From: Streptomyces purpureus
GTDB taxonomy: Bacteria; Actinomycetota; Actinomycetes; Streptomycetales; Streptomycetaceae
Assembly (NCBI RefSeq): GCF_014648195.1
Contig: NZ_BMQQ01000020.1
Location: forward strand, 1 to 64,000
Direction of reading: 5' to 3'
Length of the DNA: 64,000 nt
The position numbers and the translations under genes are program-made. This document shows, in pieces, positions 1 to 8,591 of the stretch. The stretch's first letter is position 1. Each line of letters begins with the position of its first letter. The notes beneath the pieces were generated by a model. It did not search any database. It was not told the origin of the DNA and was given only the letters and a program-made list of their open reading frames with translations.

Positions 1-114
1 ACGGGCGGTAGCGCGCCCTGCTGGGGGTCCGGGGGTCGGCCCCCGGGTCAGCATGGTCAGCCGGGCCAGCAGGGCTTGTTCTCGCGGCTGAAGGACGCGT
101 TCGACGGGCGGTAG
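1..114 (+). CDS. dnaJ: DnaJ chaperone, C-terminal end (partial)
   Basis: Only the last 37 codons are inside the window, in frame 1, ending at TAG 112-114. The visible part is a Gly/Pro/Gln-rich tail followed by the short motif FSRLKDAFDGR. That matches the low-complexity tail and final amphipathic segment of actinobacterial DnaJ co-chaperones, which stimulate DnaK. No diagnostic J domain or zinc finger is visible, so the name rests on this tail and on position: in Streptomyces the order hrcA-dnaJ is followed by a nitronate monooxygenase gene and rsmE, as here. Confidence 0.6.
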   Translation, partial: TGGSAPCWGSGGRPPGQHGQPGQQGLFSRLKDAFDGR

Positions 115-267
115 CCCCGCCCGGCTCTTCCCACGGCCCCGCCGTCCGGTCCGCCCGGGCGGCGGGTTCGTCGTACCGGGCGCGGCACCTCGCCCCCGCC
201 CCCCGGCGCCGTACGCAAGGCCGCACCGGGTGCCGGGGCTGTCGGCCCGGCGTGACACCATGCCTGC

Positions 268-1341
268 ATGTCCTCCGCACTGAGCGATCTCTGTCGTCAT
301 CCGATCGTGCAGGCCCCCATGGCGGGTGGCGCTTCCGGTCCGCAGCTCGCGGCCGCCGTCTCCGAGGCCGGCGGGCTCGGCTTTCTCGCCGCCGGGTACA
401 AGACCGCCGACGGCATGTACCAGGAGATCAAGCAGGTCCGTGGGCTGACCGGCCGGCCGTTCGGAGTCAACCTCTTCATGCCGCAGGCCGGGCAGGCCGA
501 CGCCTCGGCCGTCGACGTCTACCGGCATCAGCTCGCGGGCGAGGCCTCCTGGTACAAGACGCCGCTCGGCGACCCGGACTCCGGCCGTGACGACGGGTAC
601 GACGCCAAGCTGGCCATCCTCGTCGAGGACCCCGTCCCCGTCGTCTCGTTCACCTTCGGCTGCCCGACCCGGGAGACCCTCGACGCCCTCGCGCGCGTGG
701 GCACGTACACCGTCGTCACCGTCACCAGCCCCGAGGAGGCCCAGGCGGCCCGCTGGGCCGGAGCGGACGCCGTCTGCGTCCAGGGCGTGGAGGCCGGCGG
801 GCACCAGGGCACCCACCGCGACGACCCCGCCGGCGACCGCGCGGGCGTCGGCCTGCTCTCGCTGGTCACGCAGGTCCGCGAGGCCGTCCCGATGCCGGTC
901 GTCGCGGCCGGCGGGCTCATGCGTGGCGGGCAGATCGCCGGGGTGCTCGCCGCCGGCGCGGACGCCGCCCAGCTCGGTACCGCGTTCCTGGTGTGCCCCG
1001 AGTCCGGCGCGCACGCCCTGCACAAGCAGGCCATGACCAATCCGCTGTTCACCCGCACGGAGCTGACCCGCGCGTTCTCCGGGCGCCCGGCGCGCGGCCT
1101 GGTCAACCGCTTCATGCGAGAGCACGGCCCGTACGCCCCCGCCGCCTACCCCGAGGTGCACCACCTCACCTCCCCCCTGCGCAAGGCCGCCGCGACCGCG
1201 GGCGATCCCCAGGGCATGGCCCTGTGGGCCGGCCAGGGCCACCGGATGGCCCGCGAACTGCCCGCCGCCCAGCTCGTCGACGTCCTGGTGGCCGAACTCG
1301 ACGCCGCCCGCGCCGCGCTGACCCGGAGGAACGCGTCATGA
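268..1341 (+). CDS. Nitronate monooxygenase-like flavoprotein
   Basis: A 357-residue TIM-barrel flavoprotein of the nitronate monooxygenase (2-nitropropane dioxygenase) family, which oxidises alkyl nitronates with FMN. The N-terminus IVQAPMAGG is the usual first strand of the family. The segment AGGLMRGGQIAGVLAAGADA followed by QLGTAFL is the FMN phosphate-binding part of the barrel. Related enzymes include enoyl reductases and dihydroorotate-dehydrogenase-like proteins, so the substrate is not certain. No clear Shine-Dalgarno sequence precedes the ATG. The stop overlaps the rsmE start (ATGA), so the two are translationally coupled in a short operon downstream of dnaJ. Confidence 0.85.
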   Translation: MSSALSDLCRHPIVQAPMAGGASGPQLAAAVSEAGGLGFLAAGYKTADGMYQEIKQVRGLTGRPFGVNLFMPQAGQADASAVDVYRHQLAGEASWYKTPLGDPDSGRDDGYDAKLAILVEDPVPVVSFTFGCPTRETLDALARVGTYTVVTVTSPEEAQAARWAGADAVCVQGVEAGGHQGTHRDDPAGDRAGVGLLSLVTQVREAVPMPVVAAGGLMRGGQIAGVLAAGADAAQLGTAFLVCPESGAHALHKQAMTNPLFTRTELTRAFSGRPARGLVNRFMREHGPYAPAAYPEVHHLTSPLRKAAATAGDPQGMALWAGQGHRMARELPAAQLVDVLVAELDAARAALTRRNAS

Positions 1342-2084
1342 CCGCCCCCGTTTTCGTCGTCGACACCGTCCCCGCGCCGGGGGGCACGTTCCTCCTGGAC
1401 GGCCCCGAGGGCCGGCACGCCGTCTCCGTGAAGCGCCTGCGCGCGGGCGAGGAGCTCGTCCTGACCGACGGGCGGGGACACTGGGCGCCGTGCGCGGTCC
1501 TCTCCGCGGAGGGGAAGGACCGGCTGACCGTGGAGGTCACGGCGGCGTACGAGGACCCGGCGCCCACGCCCCGTATCACCGTCGTCCAGGCCCTGCCCAA
1601 GGGCGACCGTGGCGAACTGGCCGTCGAGATCATGACGGAGACCGGCGTCGACGCGATCGTGCCGTGGGCCGCCTCCCGCTGCGTCACGCAGTGGAAGGGC
1701 GACCGGGGCGCCAAGTCACTCGCGAAATGGCGGGCCACCGCGCGCGAGGCGGGCAAGCAGTCGCGCCGGACCCGCTTCCCCGAGGTCGCGGACGCGATGA
1801 CGACCAAGCAGGTCGCCGCGTTCCTCGCCACGGCGGACTTCGCGGCGGTGCTGCACGAGGACCGCAACCACAAGAGCGACGCGCTGGCCACCGCCGAAGT
1901 CCCCACCGAGGGCGACATCGTGCTCGTCGTCGGCCCGGAGGGCGGCGTGTCCCCGGAGGAGCTGGCCGCGTTCGCGGAGGCCGGCGCCCAGCCGTACCGC
2001 CTGGGCCCCAGCGTCCTGCGCACCTCCACGGCCGGCACGGCGGCGACGGCGCTCCTCCTCGGCCGTACGGGCCGCTGGAGCTGA
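1338..2084 (+). CDS. rsmE: 16S rRNA (uracil1498-N3)-methyltransferase RsmE
   Basis: A 248-residue SPOUT-class methyltransferase that methylates N3 of U1498 in 16S rRNA using S-adenosylmethionine. The N-terminal PUA-like part contains GPEGRHAVSVKRLRAGEEL. The C-terminal knotted SAM site shows VVGPEGGVSPEEL and LGPSVLRTSTA, the two signatures of the family. Length is normal. The start is the ATG overlapping the stop of the preceding gene; an extra N-terminal reading frame upstream is a shadow of that gene. Association with dnaJ is common in bacteria. Confidence 0.93.
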   Translation: MTAPVFVVDTVPAPGGTFLLDGPEGRHAVSVKRLRAGEELVLTDGRGHWAPCAVLSAEGKDRLTVEVTAAYEDPAPTPRITVVQALPKGDRGELAVEIMTETGVDAIVPWAASRCVTQWKGDRGAKSLAKWRATAREAGKQSRRTRFPEVADAMTTKQVAAFLATADFAAVLHEDRNHKSDALATAEVPTEGDIVLVVGPEGGVSPEELAAFAEAGAQPYRLGPSVLRTSTAGTAATALLLGRTGRWS

Positions 2085-2104
2085 CGACCAACAGGAACGC
2101 GGGC

Positions 2105-2476
2105 CTACGCCCCGAGGAGCGCCCAGCCGTCCGTCTCGGCCACTCCATGGGCCGCGGGCAGCACACCACGGTCCGTCGCCGCGTCCACGAGGCGGCGGAC
2201 CACGCCCGGTTCGTGCAGGTTCAGCACCTCGCCGGTGGCGTCCCGGATCACGCCACTCGGGCCGGTGCCGTCGGGTACGAGCCGGCCGGCACCGCCCCGG
2301 AACACGATCCGCAGCTGGGCGTGGCGCGCGTCCGCCCGGCGCACGGTCAGTACTTCGCGGCAGTCGGGGTAGCGGGGACGCCCCGGTGCGTCGGGGACCG
2401 TGTGCATATGGCCGACCGACCACAGCCAGACCGTCTCGCCCACGACCAGCCTGCGCGGTACGCGTTCACGTCTCAT
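2105..2476 (-). CDS. Conserved hypothetical protein, 123 aa
   Basis: A small soluble protein of 123 residues, convergent with rsmE and divergent from the AAA+ ATPase. The chosen ATG at 2476 has a GGGTGAGG stretch upstream as a plausible ribosome-binding site; a longer open frame further upstream is the antisense of the ATPase gene. It begins with basic residues, has a hydrophobic VWLWSVGHMHTV segment, and contains an alternating strand pattern ending in an ETDGWALLGA tail. No signal peptide, membrane segment or catalytic motif is visible. I do not recognise the family. Confidence 0.6.
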   Translation of the reverse strand: MRRERVPRRLVVGETVWLWSVGHMHTVPDAPGRPRYPDCREVLTVRRADARHAQLRIVFRGGAGRLVPDGTGPSGVIRDATGEVLNLHEPGVVRRLVDAATDRGVLPAAHGVAETDGWALLGA

Positions 2477-2534
2477 CGGCCTCACCCTAGGCGCCTCTTC
2501 GCGACCCGGTGACATGATTTCCGGGCGCCATCCA

Positions 2535-2547
2535 TAGGGTGTCCGCA
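2535..2547 (+). promoter_or_regulatory. Putative leaderless -10 element of the AAA+ gene
   Basis: The hexamer TAGGGT ends 6 nt before ATG 2547, which fits a TANNNT -10 box with transcription starting at the A of the start codon. No Shine-Dalgarno sequence lies between. This spacing recurs at several other genes in the window. It is an inference from sequence only. Confidence 0.4.
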
Positions 2548-3851
2548 TGTCCGACGAGTCCCCCCTGATCCGGAGTCTGCGCGCGGCGGTGGCCGCCGCG
2601 CCCGACGACGTACCCCTGCGGCTGCACTTCGCCGAACTCCTGCTCGCCGAGGGCCGGAACGACGAGGCCGTGACCGAGGCGGCCGTCGCGCTCCAGCACG
2701 CGCCGGGCGACGAGGCGGCGCGGGCGCTGATGGTACGGGCGATGGGCCTGCCGCAGCCCCCGGCTGCCCCTTCGGCCCCCTCGGCCCCCTCGGCTCCCAC
2801 GCCCGAGACCCCGGCCCCCACACCCCAGCCCCCCTCCGACGCCCCCGCCACCACGCCCGCCTTCGACTGGGACGCCGCCGAGCATGAGGTCGGTGACGTC
2901 GTGGGACCCCGGTTCGTCGAACAGCCGCTGGCCGCCGACGGAAGCGGCGACCCGGGCGACGCGAGCGCCTGGGACGTCGACGCCCCCGGGGCTGTACGCC
3001 TCGCCGACGTCGGCGGCATGTACGAGGTCAAGGAGCGCCTGGAGGCGGCCTTCCTCGCGCCCATGCGCAACCCCGAACTGCGCAAGCTGTACGGCAAGTC
3101 GCTGCGCGGCGGTCTCCTCCTCTACGGTCCGCCCGGCTGCGGCAAGACCTTCATCGCGCGTGCCGTCGCCGGTGAACTCGGCGCGAACTTCATGTCGATC
3201 TCGCTCTCCGACATCCTCGACATGTGGATCGGCAACTCCGAGAGGAACGTCCACGACATCTTCGAGACCGCCCGCCGCCAGGCCCCCTGCGTCGTCTTCC
3301 TCGACGAGCTCGACGCCCTCGGCGCCAAGCGCAGCCGCACCCACCACGGCGGTCTGCGCAATGTCGTCAACCAGCTCCTCACCGAGCTCGACGGCATCAA
3401 CAGCTCCGACAATGAAGGCTTGTTCGTCCTCGCCGCGACCAACGTCCCCTGGGACGTGGACATCGCGCTGCGCCGCCCCGGCCGGCTCGACCGCACCCTG
3501 CTCGTGCTGCCCCCGGACGCCGCCGCCCGCGAGGCGATCCTCCGCTACCACCTGCGCGAACGCCCCATCGAAGCCGTCGATCTGGGCAAACTCGTCAAGG
3601 CCACCGAGGACTTCTCCGGCGCCGACCTCGCCCACCTCTGCGACAGCGCCGCCGAGTCCGCGCTCCTCGACTCCGCCCGCACCGGCACCGTACGGATGAT
3701 CGGCATGAAGGACCTGCTCGGCGCGGCCAAGCAGATCCGGCCCTCCACCGAGCCGTGGTTCGCCTCCGCCCGCAACGTCGCCATGTTCGCCAACGAAGGC
3801 GGCATGTACGACGACCTCCTCGCCTACCTGAAGAAGAAGCGCAAACTGTGA
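2547..3851 (+). CDS. TPR-AAA+ ATPase (CDC48/FtsH-like module)
   Basis: A 434-residue protein with a TPR-like helical N-terminus (about 10-65), a Pro/Ala/Ser-rich linker (about 70-100) and one AAA+ module. Walker A is GPPGCGKT at 194-201, Walker B is VVFLDEL at about 249-255, sensor 1 is LAATN and the second-region-of-homology arginines are in RRPGRLDR. The module most resembles CDC48/FtsH-type unfoldases, but there is no protease domain and no transmembrane segment, so it probably remodels a protein partner. It overlaps the next gene by GTGA, and that gene overlaps the third in the same way, giving one unit with two membrane TPR proteins. The target is unknown. Confidence 0.85.
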   Translation: MSDESPLIRSLRAAVAAAPDDVPLRLHFAELLLAEGRNDEAVTEAAVALQHAPGDEAARALMVRAMGLPQPPAAPSAPSAPSAPTPETPAPTPQPPSDAPATTPAFDWDAAEHEVGDVVGPRFVEQPLAADGSGDPGDASAWDVDAPGAVRLADVGGMYEVKERLEAAFLAPMRNPELRKLYGKSLRGGLLLYGPPGCGKTFIARAVAGELGANFMSISLSDILDMWIGNSERNVHDIFETARRQAPCVVFLDELDALGAKRSRTHHGGLRNVVNQLLTELDGINSSDNEGLFVLAATNVPWDVDIALRRPGRLDRTLLVLPPDAAAREAILRYHLRERPIEAVDLGKLVKATEDFSGADLAHLCDSAAESALLDSARTGTVRMIGMKDLLGAAKQIRPSTEPWFASARNVAMFANEGGMYDDLLAYLKKKRKL

Positions 3852-4909
3852 GCAGCACCGCATCGCCGCTGACCGAACAGGCCCGCCTGCTCTACCACGC
3901 GAACCGCTACGAGCAGGCGATGGAACTGCTCGCCCGGCAGGTCGCGAGCGCCCCCGACGACGCCGAGGCCCTGCTGCTGCTCGCCCGCTGCCAGCAGTTC
4001 AGCAAGCGGCACCAGGAGGCCCTGCGCACTGCCGAGGCGGTCATCAGCCTGACCCCCGAACGGTCCGACGCGCACTACGTACGGGCCTGCGCGCTGCGCA
4101 GCTCCGGGGACCTGGCCGCCGCGGAGGCGGGGATGCGCGACGCCCTGCGGGTCAACCCCGACCACTGGCCGGCCCACGCCGACCGCGGCGAGATGCTCAT
4201 CAATCTCGGTCGGGTGGAAGAAGCCCTCCAGGAAGGCCTGGAGGCCGTACGGATCGCGCCCGACGAGACCAAGGCCTGGCACGCGCTGTGGAAGACCGCC
4301 GCCTTCAACAGGCGCCAGGACCTGTGCGACGAGGCGCGCCGCCAGATGCTCCGCATCGACCCGGCGGACGGGTTCGGCGTCCTCCTCACCGCGGAGAAGA
4401 CGGCCGCCGCGCCCGGCACCAGCGCCGCGCAGGCCGCCACGACCTACGCCGACGCGCTGTCCGTCGTGCCCGACCAGCCCGGCCTGCGCTCGCACCTCGA
4501 CGGGGCCGTCTACCGGATGCTGCGCGGCACGCGCTGGCTGGCCCTGCTCTGCCTCCTCATGGCCGCCGTCACCGCCGACGTCTTCCCGACCGGCGGCGAG
4601 GCGAAGGAGCTCCCCGTGCCATGGGGGACCCGGCTGTGGGCGCTGTGCCTGATGGCCGCCGTCTGGGGCTTCGGGGCCTGGCGCCGCTACCGGAAGATGC
4701 GTACCGGCGCCCGGCTGACCGTACGCTCCCTGGTGCGGCGGGAGTTCTGGGCGCGGGTCGTCCTCGGCCAGGCGGCCTGGGCCACCCTCTGCGCGCTGCT
4801 GATCGTCGTCGTGCCGTGGACCGAACGCGGCGTGCCCCAGTGGCTCTTCTGGCTGGGACTCGTACCAAACCTGCTCAGCATCACCCACGACCGGAACAAG
4901 GTGCTGTGA
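3848..4909 (+). CDS. TPR-repeat membrane protein
   Basis: A 353-residue protein starting at the GTG that overlaps the stop of the ATPase gene. Residues 10-165 form at least four tetratricopeptide-like helical pairs (for example a repeat containing EQARLLYHANRYEQAMELL), a scaffold for protein-protein contact. The C-terminal part has about four hydrophobic segments (LALLCLLMAAVTA, LCLMAAVWGFGA, LCALLIVVV and LFWLGLVPNLL), anchoring the protein in the cytoplasmic membrane with the repeats probably inside. It is likely a membrane partner or adaptor for the AAA+ ATPase. The next gene is a paralogue with the same layout. Confidence 0.75.
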   Translation: MSSTASPLTEQARLLYHANRYEQAMELLARQVASAPDDAEALLLLARCQQFSKRHQEALRTAEAVISLTPERSDAHYVRACALRSSGDLAAAEAGMRDALRVNPDHWPAHADRGEMLINLGRVEEALQEGLEAVRIAPDETKAWHALWKTAAFNRRQDLCDEARRQMLRIDPADGFGVLLTAEKTAAAPGTSAAQAATTYADALSVVPDQPGLRSHLDGAVYRMLRGTRWLALLCLLMAAVTADVFPTGGEAKELPVPWGTRLWALCLMAAVWGFGAWRRYRKMRTGARLTVRSLVRREFWARVVLGQAAWATLCALLIVVVPWTERGVPQWLFWLGLVPNLLSITHDRNKVL

Positions 4910-5979
4910 GCGCGGCCCTGGAACGGGCCGACGTGCTCTACGACGTCGGCCGCCACGACCAGGCCGCCGCGCTGCTCGCCGACCATCTGGCCACCGAACC
5001 CGACGACGCGGCCGCGCTGGTCCTCCTCGCCCGCTGCCGCCTCCGGCTGAAGGACGCGCCCGGCGCGCTGACCACCGTCGACCAGGCCCTGCACGCCGAC
5101 CCCGAGCGGGTCTCGGCCTGGCTGGTCCGTACGGACGTCCTGCTCGCCCTGCGCGCTTACGGGCAGGCCGAGCAGGCCGCGTACCGCGCCGTCCAGCTCG
5201 CCCCGCACCACTGGGGCGGCCACCTCGCGCTCGGCACCGCCATCGACCGCGGCGGGGTACGGGCGCGGCGCCCGCAGGCGTACGAGGCGGCCCGGACGGC
5301 GGTCACCCTGGCGCCGGAGGAGGACGCGGCGCACTTCCTCGTCGGGATCACCGCCCAGCGGATGGGCGACCTCAAGACCGCGCAGCGGGCCTACGAGACC
5401 GCGCTGCGGCTCAACCCGGACAGCAGCGAGGCCCACAACAACCTCTCCCTGATCCACATGCGGCGCCGCTGGCGGCCCGGGTCGTGGACCCGGGCCGCCG
5501 AGGGGTTCGTCGAGTCCGCGGCGCTCGACCTGGAGGACCGGGAGGCCCGCTACAACCTGGAGACCATGGCCTGGGGGACGGCGGCGGGCGCCCGCTGGGT
5601 GGCCCTGGCCGGCGTCGTCGCGGCCACGGCGGGCTCGGCCCAGCTGCGGAGGGGCGCCGACGGATCGTCGGTGCTGATGGCCGAGGCGGTGGGCGCGCTG
5701 GTGCTGGCCGGCCTGTGGGCGGCGTGGGCGCTGTGGATGCTGCGCCGGGTGCCGCCCAGGCTGCGCCGCCCGATGCTGCTGGTGGCGCGCCGTTGCCGCC
5801 CGGCCATCGCCATGGCCGTGGCGGTCGCCCTGCTGGGCCTGCACTCGCTCCTGGTCGTCGCGCTGCCGACGCTGAGCGCGAGCGTTGTCGGCCCCGTGGG
5901 CGCGCTGCTGTTCTGGACGGTCGTGATCACGTACTGGGCCAGCCGCGCGGCCCTGAACCGCCGGGCCCCCAAGGGCTGA
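4906..5979 (+). CDS. TPR-repeat membrane protein (paralogue of preceding gene)
   Basis: A 357-residue protein starting at a GTG overlapping the previous stop by four bases. It has N-terminal TPR repeats (residues 5-190, ending with an ALRLNPDSSEAHNNLSLIHM repeat) and a C-terminal block of four hydrophobic helices, the same layout as the preceding gene. The two probably arose by duplication. Together with the ATPase they look like a membrane-tethered unfoldase or assembly machine; no enzymatic motif is present in either TPR protein. About 330 bp without a gene follows. Confidence 0.75.
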   Translation: MSAALERADVLYDVGRHDQAAALLADHLATEPDDAAALVLLARCRLRLKDAPGALTTVDQALHADPERVSAWLVRTDVLLALRAYGQAEQAAYRAVQLAPHHWGGHLALGTAIDRGGVRARRPQAYEAARTAVTLAPEEDAAHFLVGITAQRMGDLKTAQRAYETALRLNPDSSEAHNNLSLIHMRRRWRPGSWTRAAEGFVESAALDLEDREARYNLETMAWGTAAGARWVALAGVVAATAGSAQLRRGADGSSVLMAEAVGALVLAGLWAAWALWMLRRVPPRLRRPMLLVARRCRPAIAMAVAVALLGLHSLLVVALPTLSASVVGPVGALLFWTVVITYWASRAALNRRAPKG

Positions 5980-6312
5980 GGCCCCCGCGCCTCTCGGTGA
6001 CGTCCGGGCCCGCCCATGGGGCCTGCCGCGGCCGCGCCTCCCGGGGAGTCCGGCCTCGCCTGTCCGCCCGTGCCCGCGGTGAGTCCCGCCCGTGCCCGCG
6101 GTGACGTCCGCGGGCGCCGGTACGCCCCTGCCGCCCCGCGCCCCGCGGTGAGTCCGACCCCGCCCGTCCGCCCCGCGCCCCGTCGCCACCCCGTCCCGCG
6201 CCGCGACCTCCGCGCCCGCCGCCACCCCGGCCCACACCCGTCGCCACCGCCCCGGGCGGCTAGCATGCACCCCGTAACTGACTGATCGTCGACAGACGAG
6301 GAGAGCCAGGCC
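5980..6312 (+). other. Intergenic region with a 19-nt direct repeat and a putative promoter
   Basis: This very GC-rich spacer carries two identical 19-nt copies beginning CCGCCCGTGCC at 6064-6082 and 6086-6104 (period 22 nt), with looser relatives downstream. TAGCAT at 6261-6266 could be the -10 box for the HIT gene. Reading frames through it are Pro/Arg-rich and look non-coding. Confidence 0.4.
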
Positions 6313-6672
6313 ATGGCCGGAGAGCCGCAGGCTGACTGCCTGTTCTGCAAGATCGTGGCGGGGGACGTGCCCGCGACCGTCGTCCGGGAGACGCCGACCA
6401 CCGTCGCCTTCCGCGACATCAACCCGCAGGCGCCCAGCCACGTCCTCGTCATCCCCCGGGTCCACTACCCCGACGCGACCTCGCTCGCCACCGCCGAGCC
6501 GCAGATCGCCGCGGACATACTGCGGGAGGCCGGGGAGGTCGCCGCGCAGGAGAAGACCGAGGGCACCGGCTACCGCGTGGTCTTCAACACCGGCACCGGC
6601 GCCGGGCAGACCGTCTTCCACGCGCACGCCCACGTCCTCGGCGGCCGTGGCCTCAACTGGCCGCCCGGATAA
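6313..6672 (+). CDS. HIT-family nucleotide-binding hydrolase
   Basis: A 119-residue histidine-triad protein, probably hydrolysing AMP-lysine or AMP-amide type substrates. It has an N-terminal zinc-like CLFCKIVAGDVPA segment, and the active-site triad HAHAHVLGG near the C-terminus. Length is normal for HINT-type proteins. A GAGGAGAG ribosome-binding site precedes the ATG. The final TAA overlaps the ATG of the RNase Z gene (TAATG), so the two are coupled. Cellular substrate cannot be read from sequence. Confidence 0.92.
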   Translation: MAGEPQADCLFCKIVAGDVPATVVRETPTTVAFRDINPQAPSHVLVIPRVHYPDATSLATAEPQIAADILREAGEVAAQEKTEGTGYRVVFNTGTGAGQTVFHAHAHVLGGRGLNWPPG

Positions 6673-7574
6673 TGTCCGTACGCGAACTCGTCGTCCTCGG
6701 CACCGCAAGCCAGGTCCCCACCCGCCACCGCAACCACAACGGCTATCTGCTGCGCTGGGACGGCCAGGGCATCCTCTTCGACCCCGGCGAGGGCACGCAG
6801 CGGCAGATGCTGCGTGCCGGGGTCGCCGCCCACGACATCGACCGGATCTGCGTCACGCACTTCCACGGCGACCACTCCCTCGGCCTCGCCGGGGTCGTCC
6901 AGCGCATCAACCTCGACCAGGTCCCGCACCCCGTCACCGCCCACTACCCGGCCAGCGGGCAGCGGTTCTTCGAGCGGCTGCGGTACGCCACCGCCTACCG
7001 CGAGACCGTCGACCTGATCCAGGCCCCGGTCGCCGCCGACGGCCCCCTCGCGGTCACCGAGGCGTACACCCTCGACGCCCACAAGCTGTCGCACCCCGTC
7101 GAGTCGTACGGCTACCGGCTCACCGAGCCCGACCGGCTCCGGATGCTGCCCGAGAAGCTCGCCGAACACGGCATCACCGGCCCGGACGTCGGCCGGATCC
7201 AGCGCGAGGGCGCGCTCGACGGCGTCGGCCTCGACCAGGTCAGCGAGGTCCGCCGCGGACAGCGCTTCGCGTTCGTCATGGACACCCGGCTCTGCGACGG
7301 CGTGCACACCCTCGCCGACGGCGCCGACATGCTGGTCATCGAGTCGACCTTCCTCGACGAGGACGTCCGGCTCGCCACCGACCACGGCCATCTGACCGCC
7401 GGCCAGGCCGCGGCCGTCGCCAGGGACGCGGGGGTACGCCACCTCGTGCTGACCCACTTCTCGCAGCGCTACAGCGACCCCGACCTGTTCGAGCGGCAGG
7501 CCCGCGACGCCGGGTTCGACGGCGAACTCACCATCGCCCAGGACCTGATCAGAGTCCCTCTCCCCAAGCGGTAG
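6672..7574 (+). CDS. rnz: Ribonuclease Z
   Basis: A 300-residue metallo-beta-lactamase-fold endonuclease that trims the 3' ends of tRNA precursors. The zinc motif HFHGDH lies in THFHGDHSLGLAGV near residue 60. Further zinc ligands are the aspartate in FVMDTRLCDGV and the histidine in LVLTHFSQRY. Length and layout match short-form RNase Z. It is translationally coupled to the HIT gene. A non-tRNA MBL hydrolase cannot be fully excluded, but the exosite and metal pattern favour RNase Z. Confidence 0.88.
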   Translation: MSVRELVVLGTASQVPTRHRNHNGYLLRWDGQGILFDPGEGTQRQMLRAGVAAHDIDRICVTHFHGDHSLGLAGVVQRINLDQVPHPVTAHYPASGQRFFERLRYATAYRETVDLIQAPVAADGPLAVTEAYTLDAHKLSHPVESYGYRLTEPDRLRMLPEKLAEHGITGPDVGRIQREGALDGVGLDQVSEVRRGQRFAFVMDTRLCDGVHTLADGADMLVIESTFLDEDVRLATDHGHLTAGQAAAVARDAGVRHLVLTHFSQRYSDPDLFERQARDAGFDGELTIAQDLIRVPLPKR

Positions 7575-7598
7575 ACCCCCGAGCGCGAGAAAGTCACC

Positions 7599-8591
7599 AT
7601 GCCCCTGCCCAAGGCCGAACTGCACGTCCACATCGAAGGCACCCTCGAACCGGAGCTCGCCTTCGCTCTCGCCTCCCGCAACGGCGTCCGCCTGCCGTAC
7701 GCCGGCACCGAGGAGCTGCGCCGGGCGTACGACTTCAGCGATCTGCAGTCCTTCCTGGACCTGTACTACGGGCTGACGAACGCCCTGCACACGGTCGACG
7801 ACTTCGCCGAGCTCGCCGAGGCCTATCTGGCCCGCGCCGCCGAACAGGGCGTGCGCCACGCCGAGATCTTCTTCGACCCGCAGGCGCACACCGCCCGCGG
7901 TGTCTCCCTCGGCACGGTCGTCGAGGGCCTGGCCCGCGCGCTGGACCACAGCGAGGAGCGGCACGGCATCTCGACCCGCCTCATCATGTGCTTCCTGCGC
8001 GATCTGCCCGCCGCCTCCGCGCTCGCCACCCTGGAGGACGCGAAGCCGTACCTGCACCGGATCTCCGCCGTCGGCCTCGACTCGGCCGAGGCCGGGCACC
8101 CGCCGTCGGACTTCCGTGAGGTGTACGCGGCGGCCGAGGCGCTCGGGCTGCGCAAGGTCGCCCACGCGGGGGAGGAGGGCCCGCCGGCCTACATCCGCGA
8201 GGCCCTCGACGTCCTCGGGGTCGAGCGGATCGACCACGGCCTGCGGGCGATGGAGGACCCGGAGCTGGTGGCGCGGCTGGTACGGGACCGGGTGCCGCTG
8301 ACGGTGTGCCCGCTGTCGAACGTACGGCTGCGGGCCGTGGACACCCTGGCGGACCACCCCCTGCCGGCGATGATGGAGGCCGGCCTGCTGGTCACCGTCA
8401 ACTCCGACGACCCTGCCTACTTCGGCGGCTACGTCGGGGACACCTTCGACGCCGTACGGGACACGCTGGGCCTCGGCCCGGAGCGGCTGCGGGAGCTCGC
8501 CCGCAACTCCTTCGAGGCGTCCTTCCTCGACGACGACGAGGAGCGCAGGGCGCGCTACCTCGCCGAGGTGGAGGCGTACGCCTTCGACTGA
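7599..8591 (+). CDS. Adenosine/adenine deaminase family protein
   Basis: A 330-residue amidohydrolase. The metal-binding ELHVHIEG motif follows the start, HAGEEGPP is the catalytic His/Glu segment, RIDHGLR carries another ligand histidine and VNSDDPAYFGG carries the terminal aspartates. The HAGEEGPPAYI form and the YYGLTNALHTVDDF stretch resemble adenine deaminases of the Aah1 subgroup more than classical adenosine deaminase, so the substrate may be adenine; I leave that open. A GAGAAAG site precedes the ATG. The 3' end overlaps the convergent MFS gene by 37 bp. Confidence 0.85.
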   Translation: MPLPKAELHVHIEGTLEPELAFALASRNGVRLPYAGTEELRRAYDFSDLQSFLDLYYGLTNALHTVDDFAELAEAYLARAAEQGVRHAEIFFDPQAHTARGVSLGTVVEGLARALDHSEERHGISTRLIMCFLRDLPAASALATLEDAKPYLHRISAVGLDSAEAGHPPSDFREVYAAAEALGLRKVAHAGEEGPPAYIREALDVLGVERIDHGLRAMEDPELVARLVRDRVPLTVCPLSNVRLRAVDTLADHPLPAMMEAGLLVTVNSDDPAYFGGYVGDTFDAVRDTLGLGPERLRELARNSFEASFLDDDEERRARYLAEVEAYAFD

